5,656 nucleotides of DNA from CAYWMP01 sp964459445 (GTDB taxonomy: Bacteria; Desulfobacterota; DSM-4660; Desulfatiglandales; HGW-15). The stretch spans positions 1 through 5,656 of the forward strand of contig CAYWMP010000254.1 in the NCBI GenBank assembly GCA_964459445.1, in the 5' to 3' direction. Both the position numbers and the translations under genes were made by a program. Below the pieces are notes generated by a model. It searched no databases and had not been told where the DNA came from. It worked only from the letters and a program-made list of their open reading frames with translations. Shown here one piece after another: positions 1-4,927 of the stretch. Position 1 is the first letter of the stretch; every line of letters starts with the position of its first letter.

Positions 1-108
1 AACTTCTACTGATTTTTGCCAATCCTTGGGAGACAGGTTGATCAGGGCGTTGTCCTTATGAAAGCCTATAGGTGGTTTCCGATTTAAACTATCTCTGACG
101 CGAGCCAT
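1..108 (-). CDS. Unrecognised protein, N-terminal fragment running off the left edge
   Basis: An open frame on the minus strand starts with ATG at 106-108 and stays open to position 1, giving 36 visible residues that begin MARVRDSLNRKPP and end near SPKDWQKSVEV. The start is supported by a GGGAGG Shine-Dalgarno sequence five bases upstream of the ATG. The frame is also open for about 17 codons further upstream until an in-frame TGA, but that stretch has only a TTG as a possible start. The visible part is basic and hydrophilic, with no signal peptide, membrane segment or helix-turn-helix that I can see. I do not recognise the family. It lies downstream of the aldolase on the same strand with a 160-bp gap that holds its own promoter-like sequence, so it may or may not belong to the sugar pathway. 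That it is a real gene is likely but unproven from 36 codons. Confidence 0.5.
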   Translation of the reverse strand, partial: MARVRDSLNRKPPIGFHKDNALINLSPKDWQKSVEV

Positions 109-176
109 AGAAGCCTCCCGTTCTTCAATAGTCAATGGGGGATGCTCGATTCCATCAATTATTCATCCGGAATTCT

Positions 177-197
177 GTAATATACTAAGATTATTAC
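177..197. promoter_or_regulatory. Inverted repeat overlapping the leftward -10 box (possible operator)
   Basis: GTAATA (177-182) and TATTAC (192-197) form a 6-bp perfect inverted repeat around a 9-base centre, whose inner CT/AG also pair, so 8 of 10 pairs match. It covers the candidate -10 box of the promoter for the gene at 1-108, a common place for a repressor site. AT-rich sequence yields such repeats by chance fairly often, so support is modest. Confidence 0.3.
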
Positions 198-208
198 AAT
201 TAAATCAA
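179..208 (-). promoter_or_regulatory. Candidate sigma-70 promoter for the leftward gene at 1-108
   Basis: Read on the minus strand, TTGATT (203-208) is followed after 18 bases by TATATT (179-184), a reasonable -35/-10 pair in a clearly AT-rich stretch. It lies about 70 bases upstream of the ATG at 108, so it would give a leader of about 60-65 nucleotides. The rest of the 109-268 gap shows no convincing gene and no clear rho-independent terminator for the aldolase. This is a consensus match read by eye. Confidence 0.4.
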
Positions 209-268
209 TAGAAAAGGGGTCGAAATGAGGTAGGGTTCTTATCTTTGAAAAATTTACAAGCAGGGCCC

Positions 269-922
269 TCAAGAGGTGCCGGAGCGCCCCTTGTCTACTT
301 CAGTTCGGAAGTGTTCTGCGACCTTCTTGATTCCATCTAAGTCTTTGGCGTCCAAAAGATCCTGCCTTAATAAAGTACTTCCCACTCCTATTACTTCAGC
401 ACCCGCTCGAATGAAATCGGCGGCATTTCCCAAATCAACCCCCCCTACGGCGGCAAGAATGACGTGGGGCAAGGGCGCTTTCACGGAACTGAAATAGGCC
501 GGGCCGCCTAAATTTGCAGGGAAGACCTTTACGATATCGGCACCAGCTTCCCATGCCGTGAGGATTTCGGTAGGCGTGTAGGCCCCTGGAAGAATCGGTA
601 TACTGTAACGCTTGCAGACTTCAATGGTCTCAACTTTCAGAGTAGGGCAGACGATAAACTGAGCTCCCTCCAAAATGGCCGCTCTGGCACTTTCCGGATC
701 AAGCACAGACCCGGCCCCAAACAACACATCCTCCCCGAACCTTGCGACTGCACTCCCAATAAGGGATAAAGCGCCGGGTGTGGTCAGTGTGACTTCAATG
801 GCATCAATCCCTCCTGCCCTGATTGCATCTGCCGCATCCAGAAGCTTTTCGGATGACTTGGCCCGCATGATGGCGATGACCGCGGAATTTCTTATCCGTT
901 CTAGGCAATCCCTATTATTCAT
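269..922 (-). CDS. eda: 2-keto-3-deoxy-6-phospho-sugar-acid aldolase (KDPG/KDPGal aldolase, Eda family)
   Basis: A class I (Schiff-base) aldolase of 217 residues, the usual family length. It would cleave 2-keto-3-deoxy-6-phosphogluconate or -galactonate to pyruvate and glyceraldehyde 3-phosphate in the cytoplasm. Visible landmarks from the chosen start are VIAIMRA (15-21) with the conserved Arg20, IEVTL with the catalytic Glu43, GAGSVLDP (69-76), PGAYTPTEI (112-120), and VKVFPA with the Schiff-base Lys132. The C-terminal phosphate-binding region is AVGGVD (158-163) and GVGSTLL (179-185). The start is the ATG at 920-922, preceded by GGGGTGA, and matches where family members begin. The longer frame from a GTG at 953-955 adds 11 residues that lie largely in a repeat element. 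Thr47 replaces the Arg49 of E. coli Eda and Val159 replaces Thr161, both more like E. coli DgoA. The symbol eda is family-level only. The gene is divergent from the transport operon. Confidence 0.93.
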   Translation of the reverse strand: MNNRDCLERIRNSAVIAIMRAKSSEKLLDAADAIRAGGIDAIEVTLTTPGALSLIGSAVARFGEDVLFGAGSVLDPESARAAILEGAQFIVCPTLKVETIEVCKRYSIPILPGAYTPTEILTAWEAGADIVKVFPANLGGPAYFSSVKAPLPHVILAAVGGVDLGNAADFIRAGAEVIGVGSTLLRQDLLDAKDLDGIKKVAEHFRTEVDKGRSGTS

Positions 923-933
923 AGCTTCACCCC

Positions 934-1075
934 GAGACCTTTGCAAAAAGCCCACTTTTACCCAATCTCTACTTCAGATTCGGATTTCAATCCTCAAAAT
1001 ACTTCATGTATTCCTGCGGTTAAAATCCTCATCTTTATTGACCTTGGGCAAAATCGAGCATTTTCCAAAGGTATC
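934..1075. repeat. 142-bp imperfect palindrome with 15-bp terminal inverted repeats (MITE-like or REP-like)
   Basis: The left end GAGACCTTTGCAAAA (934-948) is matched in inverse orientation by TTTTCCAAAGGTATC (1061-1075), with 13 of 15 bases complementary. The symmetry continues inward: CTTTTACCCAA is opposed by TTGGGCAAAAT, GGATTTCAA is opposed by TTAAAATCC, and the centre is the hairpin AATAC-TTCAT-GTATT. The whole element could therefore fold into one long, interrupted stem. It encodes no protein and no target-site duplication is evident in the flanks. Terminal repeats plus full-length dyad symmetry fit a non-autonomous transposable element or a dispersed palindromic repeat. I have an unverified impression of similar repeats in Desulfobacteraceae-type genomes. 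It lies between the aldolase promoter and its ribosome-binding site, so it would be transcribed as part of that leader. Confidence 0.7.
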
Positions 1076-1103
1076 ATATTATGAATAAACTATCAGACAT
1101 CAA
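1076..1103 (-). promoter_or_regulatory. Candidate sigma-70 promoter of the aldolase gene
   Basis: On the minus strand TTGATG (1098-1103) is separated by 16 bases from TAATAT (1076-1081). The -10 box directly abuts the right end of the palindromic element, so transcription would start a few bases inside that element, near 1069. The leader would be about 145 nucleotides and highly structured before reaching the ATG at 922. This is the best promoter match I see on that strand in the divergent region. Confidence 0.45.
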
Positions 1104-1134
1104 TCACACGTCATGGGCAATGTGCCCTTGATGT
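1097..1134. promoter_or_regulatory. Inverted repeats at and upstream of the aldolase -35 box (possible operator)
   Basis: Two nested or alternative dyads are present. GGGCA (1115-1119) and TGCCC (1123-1127) pair around ATG, and TCA/TGA (1111-1113, 1129-1131) extend them past one mismatch. A wider repeat pairs ACATCAA (1097-1103) with TTGATGT (1128-1134). The left arm of the wider repeat contains the aldolase -35 hexamer, so a protein bound here could control leftward transcription. There is no T-run after the stem, so it is not a typical terminator. Confidence 0.35.
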
Positions 1135-1179
1135 ATCGATTTATCATTTGAATTTTTTTTCTTTAGGTCATTTTTTCCC

Positions 1180-1207
1180 TTGACTGGGATATGATATCTT
1201 ATATATA
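1180..1207 (+). promoter_or_regulatory. Candidate sigma-70 promoter of the lactonase-transporter operon
   Basis: TTGACT (1180-1185) is followed after 16 bases by TATATA (1202-1207); TATAAG at 1204-1209, with an 18-base spacer, is an alternative. The -35 box is a strong consensus match, and poly-T tracts lie just upstream (1153-1160 and 1171-1176). The transcript would have a leader of about 115 nucleotides before the lactonase ATG at 1330. The spacer and -10 are covered by a perfect palindrome, which points to repression. Confidence 0.55.
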
Positions 1208-1215
1208 AGATATCA
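1192..1215. promoter_or_regulatory. Perfect 24-bp palindrome over the operon promoter (probable operator)
   Basis: The half-site TGATATCTTATA (1192-1203) is followed directly by its exact reverse complement (1204-1215), so all 12 base pairs of the dyad match. Each arm contains GATATC, giving two copies of that hexamer. It spans the spacer and -10 region of the rightward promoter, where a dimeric repressor would block polymerase. The position and size fit a homodimeric sugar-responsive regulator such as a GntR, LacI or IclR family member. No regulator gene is visible in the window, so the family cannot be assigned. Confidence 0.65.
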
Positions 1216-1329
1216 CTTCAAAACGCAAACCAAATGACATCCACCAAACCTTAAATTAGTATTATCAAACACTTAAACTCATTTCACTCCTAAAACCTGG
1301 CCAAAGGTCATTCAGATGGAGGGTTAAAA

Positions 1330-2205
1330 ATGGCCGATGTAAAATGCATTGCTGATTGCCAAAACACGCTTGGGGAAGGGGTTGCCTGGTCTGAGGAAGA
1401 ACAAAAGCTTTTTTGGGTGGATATCGAGAAATCCCGGCTTTGGCGTTACGATCCCCAAACCAATGAAACCGAGGTGTATAGAACACCTGAGCGGTTGACG
1501 GCCTTTGCTTTTCGCGAAGGCGGTGGGCTCCTGGCGGCCTTTGAATCAGGGTTAGCCTTCTACGGTCCTGAGACCGATACCGTCGAGAGAATTCAAGACA
1601 TGGAAACCGATCTGCCTACGACGCGGATGAACGATGGACGTTGCGATCGGCAGGGCCGATTCATCATAGGGGGCATGGACGAATCCGGAGAAGGACAATA
1701 TATCTCAAATGTCTACCGAGTGGATAAAGATCTGAGTGTCCACAGGATCATTTCTAATATCGCCTGCGCTAACAGCACCTGCTTTAGCCCGGACGGTAAA
1801 TCGATGTATTTCGCCGATACCCCCTTGGGCGAGATTTGGGCCTATGATTATGACATAGCCAGCGGTTCCATATCAAACAAGCGGGTATTAACGGATTTTG
1901 AAGATCAGCCGGGTGTGCCCGACGGATCCATTGTCGACGCAGAAGGCTGCTTGTGGAATGCCCAATGGAATGGTCATCGGGTGGTACGGTACCGGCCGGA
2001 CGGAACGGTGGATCGGATTCTCGAAGTTCCTGTTATGAATCCAACCTGTGTTGTGTTTGGCGGAAAAGATCTGGATATCCTCTATATTACAACGGCCCGC
2101 TATCTCATGACACCGGAGCAGATCGAAGCCGAGTCTCTCTCCGGCGGGTTGTTTGCTGTGAAGGTGGATGTGAAGGGCCTTGTGGAGCCAAAGTTTGGTG
2201 GCTGA
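1330..2205 (+). CDS. SMP-30/gluconolactonase/LRE-family sugar lactonase
   Basis: A 291-residue protein of the six-bladed beta-propeller SMP-30 family, which hydrolyses sugar-acid lactones (glucono-, galactono-, arabinono- or xylonolactone) to the free acids in a divalent-metal-dependent reaction. Family landmarks are LGEGVAW (14-20) with the metal-ligand Glu16, RMNDGRCD (99-106) with the substrate-contacting Arg, Asn and Asp, ANSTCFSPDG (147-156) with Asn148, FADT (161-164), and GVPDG (195-199) with Asp198. Glu16, Asn148 and Asp198 correspond to the three protein metal ligands known in the human enzyme. The usual Asn-Gly after the second ligand is Asn-Ser here. There is no signal peptide, so it is probably cytoplasmic. 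The ATG is preceded by GGAGGG six bases upstream. It is the first gene of the transport operon. The family is clear but the exact lactone is not. Confidence 0.9.
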   Translation: MADVKCIADCQNTLGEGVAWSEEEQKLFWVDIEKSRLWRYDPQTNETEVYRTPERLTAFAFREGGGLLAAFESGLAFYGPETDTVERIQDMETDLPTTRMNDGRCDRQGRFIIGGMDESGEGQYISNVYRVDKDLSVHRIISNIACANSTCFSPDGKSMYFADTPLGEIWAYDYDIASGSISNKRVLTDFEDQPGVPDGSIVDAEGCLWNAQWNGHRVVRYRPDGTVDRILEVPVMNPTCVVFGGKDLDILYITTARYLMTPEQIEAESLSGGLFAVKVDVKGLVEPKFGG

Positions 2206-2258
2206 GACTTTGTTATTAACACCTAACCTTTCGTTCTTCAAAGTCATGGAAAACGAAA
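2206..2258 (+). other. Inverted repeats between lactonase and binding-protein genes
   Basis: Immediately after the lactonase stop codon, GACTTTG (2206-2212) can pair with CAAAGTC (2239-2245), and TTTCGTT (2229-2235) can pair with AACGAAA (2252-2258). The two pairings overlap and would be mutually exclusive in RNA. No U-tract follows, so this is not a standard terminator. Intergenic structures ahead of binding-protein genes can adjust transcript stability in ABC operons, but that role is inference here. Confidence 0.25.
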
Positions 2259-2280
2259 ACCCAACAAGGAGGAGATCATC

Positions 2281-3327
2281 ATGAAAAGACGAAAAAGGTT
2301 TCAAACTATTCTTGTGTTGATCGTTGGTTTAGCACTCATTTTTCCTGTTTCCGCTTTGGCGGTGGACTATGCCAAGCCCATTCCCTTAAATGAAGGGGCG
2401 CAGGCAAGTTTTGGCAAAATTGCCCAGAAAACCCCGGCCAAACTTCGCGTCGCCTATATGCCGCCGGCAACCGAATTCAACTACTATATCGCCATTGGCG
2501 AGGGCATTAAAGATCTCGCCAAGAAGACGGGCGTGGACACCTTTATGCTGGCACCCCAAAGCGGCGCCGACATCGGGGGACAGATGGGTATGCTTCAGGA
2601 TGTCATCAGCCAAAAGGTCGATGCCATCATCATCTCCACCCACGATGAACATGCCGCGGCGCCACTCATCAAAAGGGCGGTGAATCAGGGGATCGTTATC
2701 GTCATCGTCAACTCGGATATTCCGAAATTCCCAACCCCTGTTCACGGCGTGGTAGGATACTCTCAACGCAAGGGAACATACAAGATAGGTCAATATGCCT
2801 TGAACCTGGCCGGTGGCAAGGCCTGGAAAGTGGGTGTTATCGAGGGACAACCCGGGTATCACTCAACCGAGCGGTGCGGGGGATTCCTGGATGCGATCAA
2901 GGGATCCAATTTCAAGGTTGTGACAAGTCTCGATGGAAAATGGAATGTGGAGGGGGGCAATCAGGCGGGTATGGACGCCCTTCAGGCGCATCCTGAAATC
3001 GACATCGTATTCGCCGCCAATGACTACATGATCATGGGCGCAGCAATGGCTGCTAAGGCCCTGGGAAGAAACAAACTCATCCTTTTGGGCAATGACGGTG
3101 ACACAGCGGGGCTGGAAGCGATTCAAGAGGGCCGCGTGACCGCCACTGTGGATACCACGCCCTTTGTGATGGGGCAGATCTCCCTTCAGGTGGTGCTGGA
3201 TATCTTTAGCAAGAGCTACGGGGGGGGCTGGGTCGAGACCCCAACAGTCATCGCAGATAAAGATAACGTGCTTAATAAATTGCGTCAGCCTGAAAAATTG
3301 TATCCGAAACCATCTAAAAATTATTGA
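2281..3327 (+). CDS. Periplasmic sugar-binding protein of an ABC importer (Peripla_BP_4, RbsB-like)
   Basis: A 348-residue precursor whose N-terminus is a classic signal peptide: MKRRKRFQ basic region, a hydrophobic core (about 9-22), and a likely cleavage after ALA (25-27). There is no lipobox Cys, so the mature protein should be soluble in the periplasm. The body has the two-lobed type I periplasmic-binding fold: KLRVAYM (54-60), DAIIIST (114-120), VIVNSDIP (141-148), VGVIEGQPG (184-192), FAANDYMIMGA (244-254) and ILLGNDGD (267-274). Candidate ligand contacts by family analogy are Asp146, Arg198, Asn247 and Asp272. The family captures pentoses, hexoses or related compounds and delivers them to the permease. 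The start is set by AAGGAGGAG (2266-2274), six bases before the ATG. The ligand cannot be named from sequence alone. Confidence 0.93.
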   Translation: MKRRKRFQTILVLIVGLALIFPVSALAVDYAKPIPLNEGAQASFGKIAQKTPAKLRVAYMPPATEFNYYIAIGEGIKDLAKKTGVDTFMLAPQSGADIGGQMGMLQDVISQKVDAIIISTHDEHAAAPLIKRAVNQGIVIVIVNSDIPKFPTPVHGVVGYSQRKGTYKIGQYALNLAGGKAWKVGVIEGQPGYHSTERCGGFLDAIKGSNFKVVTSLDGKWNVEGGNQAGMDALQAHPEIDIVFAANDYMIMGAAMAAKALGRNKLILLGNDGDTAGLEAIQEGRVTATVDTTPFVMGQISLQVVLDIFSKSYGGGWVETPTVIADKDNVLNKLRQPEKLYPKPSKNY

Positions 3328-3338
3328 TCCAGAGATTC

Positions 3339-3348
3339 GAAGGAGATG
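3339..3348 (+). promoter_or_regulatory. Ribosome-binding site touching the ATPase start codon
   Basis: GAAGGAG (3339-3345) is directly followed by the ATG at 3346-3348, leaving no spacer, whereas 5-9 bases is usual. No in-frame start exists between the preceding gene's TGA (3325-3327) and this ATG. The next in-frame candidate is a GTG at 3373 without an evident Shine-Dalgarno site. Initiation may be weak, may depend on ribosomes arriving from the binding-protein gene 18 bases upstream, or may use another codon. Confidence 0.5.
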
Positions 3349-4899
3349 CTGGAACAACGCAACGGCTCGCCCGTGTGGGAACTGATCGGCATTACAAAGC
3401 AGTTTCCCGGTGTAAAGGCCAATGATAATGTGTCCCTTTCCATTTATCCCGGAGAGATACACGGTCTTCTGGGCGCGAATGGCTCGGGCAAGTCCACCCT
3501 GATCAAGATCTTCTCGGGCGTGTACCATCCGGAGGCCGGCGAGATCCGGTTGAAGGGGAGACCGGTGAAGATGGATAATCCAGTCGTTGCGCGCGCTCAC
3601 GGCATCGCCACGGTATTCCAGGAATTCTCTCTGGTCCCAAGTCTGACGGTCAAGGAAAATATTTTCCTTGGCCGTCTTCCCGTAAAGGGCAAGAGTCGGG
3701 TCGTCTGCTGGGACGAAATGGGCAAAGAAGCGCTTCGAATTCTCGGTAACCTGGAGATCGATATCAATCCCGACGAGGAGGTGAGGAACCTCTCCGTTTC
3801 CGGTCAGCAACTCGTTGAGATTGCCAAGGCATTTGCTGCGGATGCATCCATGATCATTTTAGATGAACCCACAACGGCTCTGGGAACTGACGAGATTAGG
3901 AACCTCCATAGACTCTTGCGCCGTATGGCCGAGCAGGGCAAGTCAATGCTCTATGTTTCGCATCGGCTTGATGAGGTGGTGGACATCGTCAACTCCATCA
4001 CCATTCTAAAGGACGGACAGGTTGTTAGCAGAGCGGAGGAGTCGAAGATAGACATCAGCTATATTGTCCGAAAGATGGTCGGGGAGGAGGTCAAAGACTA
4101 TTTTCCAAAGGAAAGGAACACATCGGAAGACCCGCTGCTGGAGATTCGAAATATATGCACGGAAAACAAGATAAACAACGTAAGCTTCACAGTGAATCGT
4201 GGGGAGGTTTACGGCTTAGGCGGTGTGCTTGGATCAGGCAGGACAGAGATAGCCCGGGCCATTTTTGGACTCGACCTTCTCACCAGTGGGTCTGTGCATC
4301 TAAAAGGCAACCGGCTCACCCTTCGATCGCCGGAGGACGCCATTAATGCCGGCTTCGCCTTTGTCACCGAAAGCAGGAAGGTTGACGGCCTGTTCTTTAA
4401 CTTCACAGGGCCTCCGAACATCAGTATTGCCAATCTTCCGGCTGTGATGACAAGAAAACTCCTCAGTCCCAAAAAAGAGAGGGAGGTGAGTCTTTCATAC
4501 ATTCGTAAGCTCAATATCTCTCCCGAATCTCAAGAAAAGCTTGTGGGATTGCTTTCGGGCGGAAACCAGCAAAAGGTGATCATTTCGCGGTGGCTTTTTT
4601 CTCAGGCGGATGTCTTTATCATGGACGAACCGACTCAAGGTATAGACATCGGCGCTAAAGTGGCCCTCTTTCACCTTATCAATGAGATAACGGCCAAGGG
4701 CAAGGCGGTTATCCTCATTAGCTCGGACCACGACGAACTCCTCGCCATGAGCGATCGTATCGGGATTGTGAGAGGGGGCACTATTTTAGAGACTGCCGAT
4801 GCCAGGAATCTGCGGCATGAAGACCTTGTCCAAAGCTCTGTGGAGGCGCCTTTGTCCAGTGACATGCAGGCCTGCAAAATAACCGAGAACGGGATGTGA
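3346..4899 (+). CDS. Sugar ABC importer ATP-binding protein with two nucleotide-binding domains (RbsA/MglA/XylG type)
   Basis: A 517-residue cytoplasmic ATPase with two fused ABC domains, the usual layout and near the usual length for monosaccharide importers. Domain 1 has Walker A GANGSGKST (43-51), Q-loop Gln92, signature LSVSGQQ (149-155), Walker B MIILDEP (169-175) and switch His206. Domain 2 has the degenerate Walker A typical of the family, with GSGRTE (296-301) carrying Arg instead of Lys. It also has the canonical signature LSGGNQQK (403-410) and Walker B VFIMDEP (423-429), with SSDHDEL in place of an H-loop histidine. The family therefore normally has one fully catalytic and one impaired site, and nothing here breaks that pattern. 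It follows the binding-protein gene by 18 bases in the same reading frame and is 28 bases before the permease ATG. The exact start is less certain because its Shine-Dalgarno site abuts the ATG. Confidence 0.95.
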   Translation: MLEQRNGSPVWELIGITKQFPGVKANDNVSLSIYPGEIHGLLGANGSGKSTLIKIFSGVYHPEAGEIRLKGRPVKMDNPVVARAHGIATVFQEFSLVPSLTVKENIFLGRLPVKGKSRVVCWDEMGKEALRILGNLEIDINPDEEVRNLSVSGQQLVEIAKAFAADASMIILDEPTTALGTDEIRNLHRLLRRMAEQGKSMLYVSHRLDEVVDIVNSITILKDGQVVSRAEESKIDISYIVRKMVGEEVKDYFPKERNTSEDPLLEIRNICTENKINNVSFTVNRGEVYGLGGVLGSGRTEIARAIFGLDLLTSGSVHLKGNRLTLRSPEDAINAGFAFVTESRKVDGLFFNFTGPPNISIANLPAVMTRKLLSPKKEREVSLSYIRKLNISPESQEKLVGLLSGGNQQKVIISRWLFSQADVFIMDEPTQGIDIGAKVALFHLINEITAKGKAVILISSDHDELLAMSDRIGIVRGGTILETADARNLRHEDLVQSSVEAPLSSDMQACKITENGM

Positions 4900-4927
4900 A
4901 TCGAGCAAAGAAGGATACATTTGAACG

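Noticed and set aside
260..272. AGGGCCCT palindrome around the aldolase stop as a terminator
   Set aside because: The self-complementary core leaves no loop and is not followed by a T-run in the direction of transcription, so it does not look like a rho-independent terminator.
934..1075. A complete insertion sequence
   Set aside because: The element is too short to encode a transposase and shows no clear target-site duplication. Only a non-autonomous or repeat interpretation is supportable.
675..1088. A 137-codon plus-strand open frame reading over the aldolase N-terminus and the palindromic element
   Set aside because: It is antisense to the well-supported aldolase and its composition is that of a shadow frame. 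It has no family motifs and would run through the non-coding repeat.
1888..2304. A 138-codon minus-strand frame over the lactonase 3' end
   Set aside because: It is a shadow of the lactonase gene that also covers the intergenic gap. It has no motif support.
2386..2862. A 158-codon minus-strand frame inside the binding-protein gene
   Set aside because: It lies entirely within a confidently assigned gene on the opposite strand and has no domain signature.
3325..3348. Binding protein and ATPase in the same frame, suggesting a split fusion gene or readthrough
   Set aside because: Both proteins have complete normal ends, one is exported and the other is cytoplasmic, and a one-in-three chance explains the shared frame.
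2863..3810. A 315-codon minus-strand open frame across the binding protein/ATPase junction
   Set aside because: It is long but antisense to two genes with clear motifs, spans their intergenic junction, and has no recognisable domain.
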